Shown here: positions 35,457 through 47,250 of the stretch, one piece after another | Numbering within the stretch: position 1 is the first letter of the stretch | Layout: every line of letters starts with the position of its first letter | NCBI GenBank assembly: GCA_027924645.1 | Contig: BSBN01000213.1 | Location: 34,040,501 to 34,104,500 of the forward strand | DNA from: Cunninghamia lanceolata | Taxonomy: Eukaryota; Streptophyta; Pinopsida; Cupressales; Cupressaceae | DNA: 64,000 nt | Direction of reading: 5' to 3' | Notes under the pieces: generated by a model | Database searches by the model: none | The model's input: only the letters and a program-made list of their open reading frames with translations | Told to the model about the DNA's origin: nothing | Program-made: the position numbers and the translations under genes

Positions 35457-36138
35457 GATCCTGTTTGTGTTCTTGCTCTGGTTGGATTCCTTTGTGTAAT
35501 AGATCTGCTGGTTTGAGTGGTTTCATGGATTCACTGATCCATTCCACCGGTTGACTCATCTGATCGGTGGAATGGTAATGTACAATAGGTTAGTAGGTAG
35601 TTTGTTTGTTTGCATGCAGGTGTGCAGGATCGCGGTCGACAGATGCTGAGAAGCCTAGCATCCTCATGTGCTAGGTCGAGTTGAGAAGTTTGAGTTGGAA
35701 GGTCACCCTGAGACTGGATCAGGTCATCCCAGGAGGATCGACAAAGTAAGATTTCGCTAAGTGAAGAAGTTCGCTACAACGGCATCATCAGGATATCTTG
35801 GTGAATATCCTGCAGTCAGTTCGGACATCGTCATCCAAATAAATGGAGGAGAGCATGATGTTGTCGATTGCATGAAGTGGGAGTTCGTCAGGGTGATCAT
35901 CATCTGGAGGAGCCGAGGAGGAGTGCATCGGCATTAGGAAGAAGATCGGGTCATGAAACTGTTGGAGTTTTCATGTTGCGAGTGCATCAGGATGTTTAGG
36001 TCAGACATAGACTAAGTGCATGTATCGGCATCAGGATCATCATATCGGGAGTGCCAAACATCCGCGTATCGCGAGTAGATGCGGAAGGGAAAGTTTATTT
36101 TTTCGACTAAGTGTTGAAGAGGTCATCAGGATATCAGG

Positions 36139-36168
36139 TGACGTCATCGTCATCAGGATATGACGTCA
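36139..36168 (+). promoter_or_regulatory. Paired TGACGTCA (bZIP-type) palindromes in U5
   Basis: TGACGTCA at 36139-36146 and 36161-36168, 22 bases apart, within a repeated TCATCGTCATCAGGATA context; also at 39999-40006 and 40021-40028. TGACG palindromes are known binding sites of TGA/bZIP factors. They lie about 800 bases downstream of the TATA box, so any role would be as a downstream enhancer or in driving flanking DNA. Confidence 0.45.
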
Positions 36169-36698
36169 TCGTCATCAGGATATTGAGATATCCCCCTGTG
36201 CGAGTTTATCCTGCCGTTGTTAAGTGGTTAAGTATCGGCATCGGCAGAAAGTGTATTAACATCATCAGGAGGTTTCGAAGAGGACCGGATGAAGCAGATC
36301 ATGATGCTGTTGTTTGGATCGTCGGCTAGCGGAGCATCGAAGGGAAGGTGCTGAACTAATCGTCATCAGGATATTTGAGCAACCGGATATTTGGATATCC
36401 TGCTGACGAAGAGAGTGTTGAAGATCATGATGAAGACGTTAGTGTTTGGAGCCCGATGAACAGTGCAACAGGAGGATGTGTTTGCGCCCGCTGAACATCA
36501 TGATGATGATGTTAGAAGGAAGGCGGAAGAGGTGAACAGTAGTCGGCAGGAGGACAATTGCGAGTGTCCGAAATATGATGATGCTGTTGGTAGTTTTAGG
36601 GAATATGATGATGATGGCGAAGATGATGATGATGAGGTTGGTCTGCAGACATCCATGCTATATGCGAAGGTTATAGTTTGGATGCCTCTGCATCATAG

Positions 36699-36710
36699 TG
36701 GTATCAGAGC
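36699..36710 (+). other. Primer-binding site of the pol-less element
   Basis: TGGTATCAGAGC, three bases after the LTR end; initiator Met tRNA type. Confidence 0.95.
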
Positions 36711-36808
36711 TCAGCAAAAGGTCTGGGCTGTTGTGTGTTGATTCTGTCACCGGAAGGGCAGAGGTAGAGGTAGAGTTGAGTGTGTGTTGTGATTGAGAGG
36801 TTGACAAA

Positions 36809-38554
36809 ATGCCTCCTAAAGGTAGTGGTACTGCAAGGGAATTGCAGGAACTGAAGGAGAAACATGCTAGAGAGATGAGGAAGATGAAGGAGCTTGCTGA
36901 AGCACTTCAAGCCAGGCTGACAACCCTGGAAAAGAACAAAAAGAGGGAAGTGGAAGACAGTGAGTCTGAAGAAGAGGAAAATACTGTTGAAGAGTATGAA
37001 GAGGTAGCTGAAGATCTGGATGCTGAAGACCAGAGATTGGCAAAACTGTTAAAGGCAGTGCAGAGTGAAAAACCTAAGGTAAAGGTTGATGTTACCAAGT
37101 ATACTGGAAGCTTGAATGAAGATGAGTTGTTGGATTGGATTGCTGCACTTGATAATCACTTTGAATGTGAAGATGTTGCTGAGGATCAGAAAGTAAAGAT
37201 TGCAAAGACCAAGTTAGGAGGTCATGCTTTGGTTTGGTGGGATTATGTACAATCTGAGAGAAGGAAACAAGGGAAGTCTAAGATCACTTCATGGGATAAG
37301 ATGGTAGCAAGGATCAAGGGTAAATTCTTGCCAAGGGATTATGAAATCCAGATGTTTAAGAAGCTGCAATTTCTAAAGCAGAAAGACAGGGATGTGAAAG
37401 CATATACTGAGGAATTTTATCTGTTAAGTATGAGATCTGGTCATCATGAGAATGAGGTAGAAAAGGTGGCTAGGTACTTGGCTGGTTTGAGGTTTAACAT
37501 ACAGGATGAGTTAGTGTTAGCTAACCCTAAGAATGTGGAGGATTGTTATCAAATGGCAATCAGGATTGAAGAAAAGATGAACAGAGGACATGATAAGTCC
37601 ATGAGAGGAAGAGGAAACAATAGGGGAAGAGGAGCAGCCCCTGCACAAAAGCAAACCAATGAGGGTCAAGAAGACACTGGTAAAGGACAAGGACAGTCTG
37701 ATTTCAGAGGTGGATGGAAAGGTAATAGAGGAAGATTTGGAGGTGGTAGAGGTTCTACTACATTTTCAGGAAAATGTTACACCTGTGGTGAGTTTGGTCA
37801 TCCATCTTTCAAATGTCCAGAAAACAAAGGTTCATCATCCAAGAATGATAGAACAAGTGACAAGAGAGTACAATTGGTACAAGAAGAGAAAGAAGAAGAA
37901 AGTGCACAGAGTTCAAACAAAGGTCCTGAGAATTATGGATATCCAGAGAGTGGAGAATCATTGATGTTAAGGAGAATTAGTTTGCAGGCATCAAAGGATA
38001 TGATGCAAAGAAGAGCTCTTTTCAAGACCACATGCAAGAGCAAAGGTAAGGTATGTAAGGTTGTCATTGATACTGGTTCAACAGACAACATGGTATCCCA
38101 GGAGATGGTGGATAAACTGAAGCTGGAAAGGATTCCACATCCACACCCTTATAAGACATCTTGGGTGAGTGATAGGCAATCACTTTTTGTCTCTGAACAG
38201 GCATATGTGGATTTTCAGATTGGACCATATCATGATAGAATTTTGTGTGACATATTGCCTATGGAATGTTGTCACCTACTGTTGGGTAGACCATGGCAAT
38301 TTGATAGAAGAGTACTGTATGATGGGTATGCTAATACCTACACCATCAAGAAGGATGGGAAGACTATTAAGTTGATGCCATTGCAGGCAAAAGCTGCAGT
38401 ACAGAAGGCAGCTCAAATCATTCTAATGGGAAAGAAAGAGTTTGTGCAGATGCCTATAGGAGCAGGCATAAAAGCAGATAAGGATACTGCAAGGAAAGAA
38501 GTTGTTACAGACAACAAGCTGAAGGGAGTTTCAGTTGTGACTGACAGAGGTTAG
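36809..38554 (+). CDS. Gag-protease polyprotein, intact 581-residue frame
   Basis: ATG lies about 100 bases after the PBS. Residues 1-60 form a charged coiled coil (ELKEKHAREMRKMKELAEAL), then an acidic segment. The retrotransposon Gag domain is at about 85-255 (KYTGSLNEDELLDWIAALDN, LGGHALVWWD, FLPRDYEIQMFKKLQFLKQ). An Arg/Gly-rich stretch precedes one CCHC knuckle, CYTCGEFGHPSFKC (about 323-336). An aspartic protease has VVIDTGSTDN (catalytic Asp about 421) and LLLGRPWQFD. The stop is TAG; the same frame continues open to the 3' LTR, so it probably arose from CAG and the older product was about 130 residues longer. Only intact retroelement ORF of this size in the window. Role: particle assembly and self-cleavage. 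Confidence 0.92.
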   Translation: MPPKGSGTARELQELKEKHAREMRKMKELAEALQARLTTLEKNKKREVEDSESEEEENTVEEYEEVAEDLDAEDQRLAKLLKAVQSEKPKVKVDVTKYTGSLNEDELLDWIAALDNHFECEDVAEDQKVKIAKTKLGGHALVWWDYVQSERRKQGKSKITSWDKMVARIKGKFLPRDYEIQMFKKLQFLKQKDRDVKAYTEEFYLLSMRSGHHENEVEKVARYLAGLRFNIQDELVLANPKNVEDCYQMAIRIEEKMNRGHDKSMRGRGNNRGRGAAPAQKQTNEGQEDTGKGQGQSDFRGGWKGNRGRFGGGRGSTTFSGKCYTCGEFGHPSFKCPENKGSSSKNDRTSDKRVQLVQEEKEEESAQSSNKGPENYGYPESGESLMLRRISLQASKDMMQRRALFKTTCKSKGKVCKVVIDTGSTDNMVSQEMVDKLKLERIPHPHPYKTSWVSDRQSLFVSEQAYVDFQIGPYHDRILCDILPMECCHLLLGRPWQFDRRVLYDGYANTYTIKKDGKTIKLMPLQAKAAVQKAAQIILMGKKEFVQMPIGAGIKADKDTARKEVVTDNKLKGVSVVTDRG

Positions 38555-38928
38555 CAGCAGGTTCAGAAACAGGATTGTAAACAGCAATCAGTTGAGAAGA
38601 ATGACAAGGATGTTGTCATAGTTGGGACTATTGCTTGTCCTATGAAGATTGACAGGAAGATACAGTTGAACACCACAGAGGCAGTTCAGACAGAGGTTCT
38701 GGTCAGACAACCTGACAAACACAAGGTATGTGAGAGAAAGGCCTACATCAACAGGCATGAGGAGTTACTTTCCAGCAAGCAAGTCACAGTTCAGAAGTCT
38801 TGGAAAAGCCAAGAGACAGCAGCAGATAAAGCTGGAGCAGGTCAGACTATTGACAAAGCAAAGTGTAAAGGTGGAGGACTTCCACATGCTAAACTCATGG
38901 GACATGAGTTCTTTTCTTTTGGGGAGTA
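38555..38928 (+). other. In-frame tail after the Gag-protease stop, and PPT
   Basis: The Gag-protease frame stays open through this stretch (CPMKIDRKIQ, NRHEELLSSKQ, ending near HEFFSFGEYG), rich in Lys and Gln with no known domain. The PPT TTTTGGGGAGTA occupies 38917-38928, directly before the 3' LTR. RT, RNase H and integrase are absent. Confidence 0.75.
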
Positions 38929-40555
38929 TGGTGCAGGAGCACCTACCTGACAGCTGGTCTGGATAAGGCAGTTAGTAGTTTAGGTCCAGTTTATGTTTCC
39001 AAGAAGGTCTGTTAGACCAAATGCATGTAATAAGGTCATGCTGATCATGATAAGATCATGCTGACCAGGCTTTTGCTATTTTTAGCTAGTTAGTTATAAC
39101 AGCTGTCATGATGTATGTTCGGTGGGATCTCCCAGCCGCCTGGAGAGTTCCCAGCCGCTTGGAGTCGGGTCAGTAGTACTCGTAGGGAAATCTTTATAAG
39201 CATGAGATCGGTTGATTGTAGATCATCGATCGGCAGTGTAGTGTTGCATTAAGCCGAGGAGGTTGAGTGTTCTGTGTGAGGAACATCATATTGTATTGCA
39301 TCTTTGAATCAATAAAGATCCTGTTTGTGTTCTTGCTCTGGTTGGATTCCTTTGTGTAATAGATCTGCTGGTTTGAGTGGTTTCATGGATTCACTGATCC
39401 ATTCCACCGGTTGACTCATCTGATCGGTGGAATGGTAATGTACAATAGGTTAGTAGGTAGTTTGTTTGTTTGCATGCAGGTGTGCAGGATCGCGGTCGAC
39501 AGATGCTGAGAAGCCTAGCATCCTCATGTGCTAGGTCGAGTTGAGAAGTTTGAGTTGGAAGGTCACCCTTAGACTGGATCAGGTCATCCCAGGAGGATCG
39601 ACAAAGTAAGATTTCGCTAAGTGAAGAAGTTCGCTACAACGGCATCATCAGGATATCTTGGTGAATATCCTGCAGTCAGTTCAGACATCGTCATCCGGAT
39701 AAATGGAGGAGAGCATGATGTTGTCGATTGCATGAAGTGGGAGTTCGTCAGGGTGATCATCATTTGGAGGAGCCGAGGAGGAGTGCATCGGCATCAGGAA
39801 GAAGATCGGGTCATGAAACTGTTGGAGTTTTCATGTTGCGAGTGCATCAGGATGTTTAGGTCGGACATAGACTAAGTGCATGTATCGGCATCAGGATCAT
39901 CATATCGGGAGTGCCAAACATCCGCGTATCGCGAGTAGATGCTGAAGGGAAAGTTTGTTTTTTCGACTAAGTGTTGAAGAGGTCATCAGGATATCGGGTG
40001 ACGTCATCGTCATCAGGATATGACGTCATCGTCATCAGGATATTGAGATATCCCCCTGTGCGAGTTTATCCTGCCGTTGTTAAGTGGTTAAGTATCGGCA
40101 TCGGCAGAAAGTGTATTAACATCATCAGGAGGTTTCGAAGAGGACCGGATGAAGCAGATCATGATGCTGTTGTTTGGATCGTCGGCTAGCGGAGCATCGA
40201 AGGGAAGGTGCTGAACTAATCGTCATCAGGATATTTGAGCAACCGGATATTTGGATATCCTGCTGACGAAGAGAGTGTTGAAGATCATGATGAAGACGTT
40301 AGTGTTTGGAGCCCGATGAACAGTGCAACAGGAGGATGTGTTTGTGCCCGCTGAACATCATGATGATGATGTTAGAAGGAAGGCGGAAGAGGTGAACAGT
40401 AGTCGGCAGGAGGACAATTGCGAGTGTCCGAAATATGATGATGCTGTTGGTAGTTTTAGGGAATATGATGATGATGGCGAAGATGATGATGATGAGGTTG
40501 GTCTGCAGACATCCATGCTATATGCGAAGGTTATAGTTTGGATGCCTCTGCATCA
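38929..40555 (+). repeat. 3' LTR of the pol-less gypsy element
   Basis: Collinear with the 5' LTR with an offset of exactly 3,860 and no indel. Differences cluster in the second half, for example ccaaat/ccggat, gcggaag/gctgaag and gcgccc/gtgccc. Followed by TSD AACAA. Confidence 0.95.
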
Positions 40556-40560
40556 AACAA

Positions 40561-43500
40561 CCACCTTACCAATCACATCAGACATATCATTCATCTATGC
40601 ACACCGAACCACATCATCAACATATAGACCCCCTATCTACTTGCAAGATATGGGTCTACAACCACATAACCCCCAATAATACATTATCCCACAACAATAA
40701 TCACAACCTCCCCTTGCTAACCCTTTGGATCAATAATGGCAAGAAATAAAAAAATGCTCTCAAAAATATTCAACTAGAGACTCAAAAGAAACATTATAAG
40801 TTTGAAGACTTATGTCCCTATCCCTTTGATCAAAACATGACAACTATATCTTTTGCTCAACATTTCGAGGTCCCTAAATTTGTTAAATACAAAGGAAAAG
40901 GAGACCCCATGATCACATCAAGGAATTCTTCATGGCATGCTAGGAAGTATCCTACAATGACCAATTTCTCCTTCATCTTTTTCCACAAAGCTTAGGAGGA
41001 CAAGCTTTAGAATGGTTTATGCACTTGCCTTATGGAACCATCTCCACTTTCGCTGACTTATCAAGAAACTTTGTTGCCCATTTCTCATATAACGTAGAAC
41101 ATGAGATCACTATGCTTGATCTTTGTAATACTAAACAATGAAATGGTGAAAGTTTTGCTGCATACCTTCAATGATGGAGATCACTTGCTAGTAGGCTACC
41201 TTGGACCACACCTTAAAAACAATTCATCCATATTTTCATTCAAAATTTCAATCAAGAAATGGCTTTCCACTTGCAAGTGCATTGTGCCTCAACCTTTGAA
41301 AAGATCATAGAAAAAGGGGTCACTATCGAAAAGGCTCTCATAGCAAAAGGCCTAGTCAAAATCTACAACAAAAATGACAACAATAAACCATCAAATGATA
41401 AACCAAAGTTTTGGACTAAAAATAAAAAAACTATAGGAGATGGTGCTATTGATTCTAAGTACATTCAAGTAGCCGCACCCAAACCAAAGGAAACACAAGT
41501 AGTGCAAAATGTCTCAAATAATGTATCCATACCATTAGGAAAACCAAAATGAAATCCTCCTAACAATCCAAAGTGCAAATACACTTCTTTAGGTGAACCA
41601 CTTGAAGTTGTGTTTCAAAAATTGGTACAAGCCAACATGGTTGAATTTCCCACAACCAGAACTTTTGATGAAAACCAACCTAATCCCATGTGGTATAAAG
41701 ATAATGAGTATTGTGACTATCATCATATCAAAGAACACTCCACTGGAAAATGTATGAAACTAAAAAACTATATCCAAGACCTTGTTGATCACGATAATAT
41801 CCACATGGAAGGAACCAATAATACCTCACCTAATGATGGCTTAGGAGTCTATCAAGACCCTTTTCCCAATTGCACTAATTCTTCCACATCCAATCCATCA
41901 TCCTCCAAAACCAATCCCAATAATCAAGAAAATAAAATCAACTACAACAATGTTCCACCTCCATACGACAATGTAGTGGGCCAGATTGAGTTTGACTCTA
42001 CTTGTGTTGTCACCATCAAAATCAAAGGCAATACCCTTGAATGTGTTATTACTACATGGCATGGCTATGCAACCATCAAAGGACCCTCTTCATCCTCCAC
42101 CACAACACCTACCGAATATAACCTCCTCGACCATCTTGGGAAGACACCCACACAAATCTCCATTATGGAACTTCTTAAGACCTCCCCCATCCACCATGAC
42201 ATCCTTGACAAAGCTCTTCAAGAGTCCCATGTCCCCACTAACATTCCACCCACACAATTCCAAAACTTGATAGCCCAATTTTATTCTCCATATCATCTCT
42301 CTTTCAACTAATCTGACATGTCACCCATCGACCCTACGCATAACAAAGCCCTCCATATATAAGTTCAAATCACCAACCACAAAGTCAAGAGAGTCCTCCT
42401 GGAAAATGGATCCGGTTTGAACATCTGTACATTAAAATTTATAGAACTCTTGGGGTATTTAACAACTGATCTAGAACCCTTGGTCATCTCCATCAAAGCA
42501 TATAACAACACAGAGTGAGAGTCAAAAGGCACCATTTTCCTTCTTATCAAAGTAGGTCCTCTAATGCTACCCACCCTATGTCATGCGGTTGATCTTGACC
42601 TACCATACAATCTTCTCCTTGACCGACCATGGTTGCACACCATGCAAGCCATCCCTTCTACTTATCATCAGTGTCTAAATTTTTCTCATAACAACATCGA
42701 AGTCACTATTCCCATCGATCAACAACCCTTTGAATACTTTAAAGCCTTGGAAGCTGTCTATGATAGACAATTCCATTGTCCAAGAACTTATGGGGAAAAT
42801 ATTAAAGACACTCCATCCACTCCATCCACTAAGTCCAATCTATCCAACACATCCACTTCATCATCCAGCCTGGTCCCTCAAGTATCCTAGGTCAAGATCA
42901 TAGACAAAGGGTGTGGTGAGTATGAGCTTCACAATGCCTTTCATGTGGGATAGTTGCCTTTGTCCCCTCGCTCCTATGGTTGTCGACTACAGAAGAGAAA
43001 TCAAGAACAAAAATGAAGGATAAATGAAAAGATTCCCTTTGTTCCCACACAAGTATCCTGAGAATAAGAAGAGATCAAAGAATCCTTGAATGATTGGTTA
43101 TACTGTGATGAGACCCCTCCAACAAAAGTATATCTTGAATATTTCAAGGAAAAGTATCTTGTGCCCTATCATATATGCACTAAAATGCCCTACCATGGAA
43201 AAGGACTTGGCATTGATGAGCAAAACACCATGGAACCAATCCTGGTTGATCCCACATCTCCCAAACAATATGCCAAGTACTTTTCCTAGGATATGCCTTG
43301 CCTACTATGGAAATCAAGGGTCCTGCTAAAACTTCAGTAGACGTGGTCGAATCTCCTTCTTATATTGAAAACTTTACACAGATTGTCATCTTAGCTTCAT
43401 GTGAAGATCTTGACCTCTCATGCATCTTCCTTGACAATGCCATCTTCCTCATTTATTTTCCCCTCATCCCTCCCAATCTCATTTCTTGGGATTACCAAGG

Positions 43501-43663
43501 GACACCGCCTCTTGATATATTGCAAAACGATGAGGCTCTCTCTACATTCTTAGGACTCTATGACACCTCACAATTGACATATGCTTGAATGACAATGCTT
43601 ACTTTGGGGAAGAGGAGAGCCTTAGTCCAAATAAAAAATCAAAAAACAAAAAAAATATCCCCT
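40561..43663 (+). pseudogene. E2 gag-protease, main part (decayed)
   Basis: Collinear with E1: Gag core (40800-41100: YPFDQNMTTISFAQHFEVP, KYKGKGDP, GGQALEWFMHLP), zinc-knuckle variant CDYHHIKEHSTGKC (about 41709-41750), protease region with LLENGSGLNIC (about 42395-42425, where E1 has VDGGVGLNIC, so the catalytic Asp is gone) and LLDRPWLH, then a G-patch-like KMPYHGKGLGIDEQ (about 43180-43220) and a C-terminal tail. A one-base deletion near 40906 and further shifts near 43290 and 43575 break the frame, with many point stops (for example near 42310, 42360, 42516, 42888). Confidence 0.9.
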
Positions 43664-43687
43664 AGTGAAAACCTCTCTGAGGCACTA
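43648..43687 (+). promoter_or_regulatory. E2 gag-pro/pol junction: A-run and bulged stem-loop
   Basis: Eight A (43648-43655) are followed by TATCCCC and then a stem-loop at 43663-43687: TAGTG/CACTA, AAAA bulge, CCTC/GAGG, loop TCT. E1 has GGTG/CACC at the outer arm, so the pairing is kept with different bases. The frame aligned with E1 gag-pro ends at TAG inside the 5' arm. The pol-like frame (SENLSEAL) is now +1 to it, not -1 as in E1; a length change in the A-run could explain this. Confidence 0.5.
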
Positions 43688-43688
43688 A

Positions 43689-44488
43689 GAGATGAGGATC
43701 TCCATCTTCCCCCATACTCTCCTACTAGTAGGAACATTCCACCATATTGATTGAAGGAACACAAGAAATCAACCTCGGCACCAAGGAATAACCTAAGATT
43801 ACCCACATTGCAGAAAGTCTCGGTATAAAAAAAAATCCAATCTTTCAGTCATACTTCATGAGGCACTACATGTCTTTGCTTGGTCCTATGTAGATATGCC
43901 AAGGTTGGATCCTTCCTTGGTGGTTCATCACCTCATGCTACATCTAGAAGCATGACTAGTCAAATAGAAACTCCACAAAATGTATCTTCAAGTCACTCTT
44001 CTTGTCAAAGAAGAACTACAGAAACTATTGCAAGTAAGCTTCATTCACCCCATAGAATATCCTGAATGGGTTTCCAATATTGTTCCAGTTGCCAAGAAAC
44101 CTGGGGGCATCCGAGTGTGTACGGAATTTTTGAGATTTAAACAAAGCATGTCCAAAAGATGAGTTCCCACTTCCTAACATCGACATCATCATGGATTTGA
44201 TGGCTAGACATGAAATGCTCTTCCTCATGGATGGATTCTCTAGGTATAACCAAACTAGAATTGCTCTAGAAGATCAACACAAGATAGCCTTCACATGTCC
44301 TTGGGGTACCTACTACTGGCAAGTCAAGCCCTTTGGCCTTAAAAACATAGGACCAACTTATCAACATGCCATGACCACCATTTTCCATGACATGTTACAT
44401 AAAATCATGGAAGACTATGTAGATGACCTCCTTGGGAAATCAAGAACAAGGGAAGAACATCCAGTGGTTTTACAACAAATATTTGAAC
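43689..44488 (+). pseudogene. E2 pol, first part (RT N-terminal half)
   Basis: Text such as FIHPIEYPEWVSNIVPVAKKPGG, LNKACPKDEFPLPNIDI-like sequence, MDGFSRYNQT, PWGTYYWQVKPFGLKN and the catalytic YVDDLLGKS are present, with stops and shifts upstream of 44150. It is cut at 44488, inside VLQQIFE, by the Sirevirus-like element; its last 138 bases are repeated on the far side. Confidence 0.9.
44350..44487 (+). repeat. ~138-bp target duplication, left copy
   Basis: RT segment from GGACCAACTTATCAACATGCC to CAAATATTTGAA, including the YVDD codons. It matches 52640-52777 with four differences seen (c/t, t/c, ag/ta). It is continuous with upstream RT on its left and stops at the LTR of the inserted element. 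Confidence 0.9.
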
Positions 44489-45998
44489 TGTTGGCAAGAG
44501 ACACTGCTCTGAAGAATGTTAATGTTGTCATTGATGGAAACAAGGCAAAGGGATTCCATCGGCATGACGAAGAGACTTTACTCTGAAAAGATAAAATAAC
44601 TAAGTATGGATAGTATGCATTATATAGTGTAAATGACAGTGTTTGGGTCAGTATGCCTCCACAACTAAAGATCATTATATTCGGTTTAGGTATGTTATTC
44701 ATAGCTATTTGGTCATAATATATTACAATGTTCAAGTCCTAACTTCCTCCGAAAGTCATATGGTGTAATATCTAAGTCTGGGCAAACAGAGTTAAGATAG
44801 GAACAGTGCACAGTATCAGAGTAAATGGGTTTGCATTCATCCGTAGTTGCATATTTTGTCTTGTGGTTCTATGGTATAAATGACATGTATTATGACTACC
44901 TAGATCCAGAGTTATAGCCCTTGAAGTTTACCAGATCACATTATGTAAGTTCTCCAGTATCGGCATCTAGCTTGACAATATTTCACTGAGACAGAGCAAC
45001 AGTTCCAAGATTTGCATTTTGATATAAAGGAGTATTATGTGTTTCAGTTCTGAAGATGTGTCAAGAAGTCAATGATGAATGTTAGTTATGAATCTCAAAG
45101 TCTCATATGATCCACAGTGGGAGTTATGATGTGACAGATGAATTGGTCAAGCGTGTTCTTAAGGGACACGCCAACAGACATGTTAGATCTTTATGCGAAG
45201 AAGATATATTGTTTGAACAATCAATCTAAGTGGTTGAATGATTGGTGCCAACCTATATAGAGACTATTATATGTTTGTTTGGGTCTACATTGTTGTTTGT
45301 GCACAAGATCAAGCTGACAAGGTATAACATTTGTATACACGTTTCATGTTTGGCTTGGTGACCTAATTGTGAGATAAACCTTGTTACGAATATATATACT
45401 TGATGAATTTTGGTGTTGGAGGCATGGAAGATGTGTGGATATTGTGCAAATTAAATGTGTATGCAATCTAAGGCAGTTCTATGATTAGAAAAAGATAAAA
45501 AGAGTAGAAGGACAGAGCATATGTGAAGCATAGAAGAAAAATAGGGTAGACATTATGAAGACATTTGAGTCTGTATACTAAGCTATTAATGGAACTACAC
45601 TTCAACATTCTGTAGGTGCATTTGTAATAGTCATCTCTCGGCAGAAAGCCAATCTTTCTTCTATCTTCTCTTCTATTTTCTTGGCAATGAGCCTATTGCA
45701 GTGAGCATTTCTCTGGATAGTGAGTCCTTAGGAAGTGATCCCTAAGGCAGTGAGCTTTCATGTAATTTGGTATTGTTATCATAATTAATTGTGAGCTAAC
45801 ACTCACCATGGTTTTTCCCTTTTTGGGTTTTCCACATAAAAATCTCGGTGTCTATGTGTTATGTCTTTATGGTTGTTGTTCTTATGTTTGTTTTGCTTTC
45901 AAGTTATTGAATGTGGTAAATGGATTAATAATTGTGTGAAAAGGAAGTTTTACAGAATACTAATTCACCCCCCCTCTCAGTATTCTTTGTGATCAACA
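44489..45998 (+). repeat. 5' LTR of the Sirevirus-like element
   Basis: TGTTGGCAAGAGACACTG to GTGATCAACA, ending two bases before the PBS. Similar throughout to 51172-52635 with many substitutions and indels (the 3' copy lacks about 45 bases net, for example around 45640-45720), so the element is moderately old. Confidence 0.93.
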
Positions 45999-46000
45999 AT

Positions 46001-46012
46001 TGGTATCAGAGC
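46001..46012 (+). other. Primer-binding site of the Sirevirus-like element
   Basis: TGGTATCAGAGC, initiator Met tRNA type. Confidence 0.95.
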
Positions 46013-46066
46013 AAGGTTCCTTGGAAAAAGCTTAGTAGCTTGAGGAAGATATGGGAAAGTGAGCAC

Positions 46067-47250
46067 ATGGCAGCAAGAAGATATCTCACTTCTTCAGAAA
46101 CAGGTTATCCAGGTAGCATTAATGAACAACTACAAGCTGCTCTTGAATATCTTGACAAGTATAACACATATATCAAAGAAGCTGATGATTGCATTCTAAA
46201 ACTAAAGGAGCAAGTCAAGAAGTCTTAGGATAGAAGGAAAGAGCTAAGTGAACAATTAAAAGTAGCAAATGAATCCATAGATAGTCTATCTATGCTAGTT
46301 GAAGAAAAAACAAAGGTTTAAGATCATCTAAATTAGGTTGTGAAGGATAAGTCTAAGGAATGTGAAAAATTAGCAAAAGATGTTTTACTATTGAAATATG
46401 ATCTGGAAGCAACAAATAACTATAAAGAAAAATTCAAAATAAGCTCTGCAAATCATGAGGAATTGATTGAAAGTCAGAAGAGTCCAGATGACAAGCAAGG
46501 CTTGGGATTTGAGAAAGGAGAGAGTTCAAAATCAGGTCAAGCAAACATTGAGATGAAGCAAAATAAAGGCAACCAGTTCCAAAATCAGAGAAGACCTAGA
46601 ATACCTCCAGTCAGGCAGCCAAATGCTCAAAGGTACCCATCTTTCAATGGCCATTGTTTTAATTGCAATAAGTTTGGTCATAAGGCTACTTAGTGTAGAA
46701 GTAGAATGAATCAGAATGTTCCATATTCTCTGGTCAATGTTTCAATTGCAAGAAAATTGGTCATGAATCAAATAAATGCAAAAGTCTGGTAAGGAATAGT
46801 TTTAACAATGGAAGGAATATTTAATCTTTCAATGGAAAGTGCTTTGCATGCAATAGATTTGGGCATATGGCTAACCAATGCAAATCAAGAATGAATCCAA
46901 TCAATAGAAAGAATCAAGGATAGAGGAATGTGGTATGCTACAATTGCAATAGGTTTGGACATGTTGCAAGATTCTACAGAAGCAAGAATGAGAAAAGAGA
47001 CTATCCTACATAAAAGAGGAAAACAAAGCAGAGAGAAGACAAAGGTAAGGACAAGATTGATCCAGTGGAAATCAAGAAGGAAATGAGCAAAGTCTAGATC
47101 AAGAAAGATGTTAATGAGGTCAAGGATGGATCCGCACCAGCCTTTGGTGCAGATACTTCCTCTGAGAAGTAAATTGGGAGCTCTGGCTCAGGGGGAACTG
47201 CATTAAAAATCCTAATCCCATAGCCAGAGAGTAAGTGCTGGAATCCGGCA
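46067..47250 (+). pseudogene. Gag-like zinc-knuckle ORF of the Sirevirus-like element
   Basis: From the ATG at 46067 the frame reads a coiled coil (INEQLQAALEYLDKYN, EKTKV, KECEKLAKDVLLLKYDLEA), a polar linker, then knuckle 1 (CFNCNKFGHKAT-stop-C, 46651-46700). After a shift near 46725 come knuckles 2 (CFNCKKIGHESNKC), 3 (CFACNRFGHMANQC) and 4 (CYNCNRFGHVARFY, last Cys lost). Stops at 46226, near 46319, 46334 and 46691 are TAG/TAA. It would bind element RNA. The N-terminal copia Gag core is not obvious, so it may be an N-truncated Gag. No protease motif is seen in what follows. Confidence 0.8.

Larger units (their letters stand above)
35069..36695 (+). repeat. 5' LTR of the pol-less gypsy element
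   Basis: TGGTGCAGGAGCACC to CTCTGCATCA. TATA box 35333-35340 and AATAAA 35451-35456 place U3 in the first ~300 bp and R just after, leaving an unusually long U5 of about 1.2 kb. U5 carries many CATCAGGATAT repeats, two TGACGTCA palindromes and GAT-trinucleotide runs. Its start and end resemble those of the 7431 element. Confidence 0.95.
35069..40555 (+). mobile_element. Pol-less gypsy element (Gag-protease only), 5.5 kb, young
   Basis: Two LTRs of identical length (35069-36695 and 38929-40555, 1,627 bp each) differ at about 11 positions by my reading. A perfect 5-bp TSD AACAA flanks them (35064-35068, 40556-40560). The PBS is Met type and the PPT is at 38917-38928. The interior (2.2 kb) encodes Gag plus an aspartic protease and nothing else, so RT and integrase must come in trans. 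This matches the published idea of terminal-repeat retrotransposons with a GAG domain (TR-GAG), here with protease as well. Confidence 0.95.

Noticed and set aside
36111..36741. ORFs at 36111 and 36463 with near-identical copies at 39971 and 40323, looking like a duplicated gene pair
   Set aside because: They lie inside the two LTRs of the pol-less element; the duplication is the LTR pair and the frames come from GAT/ATC-rich repeats.
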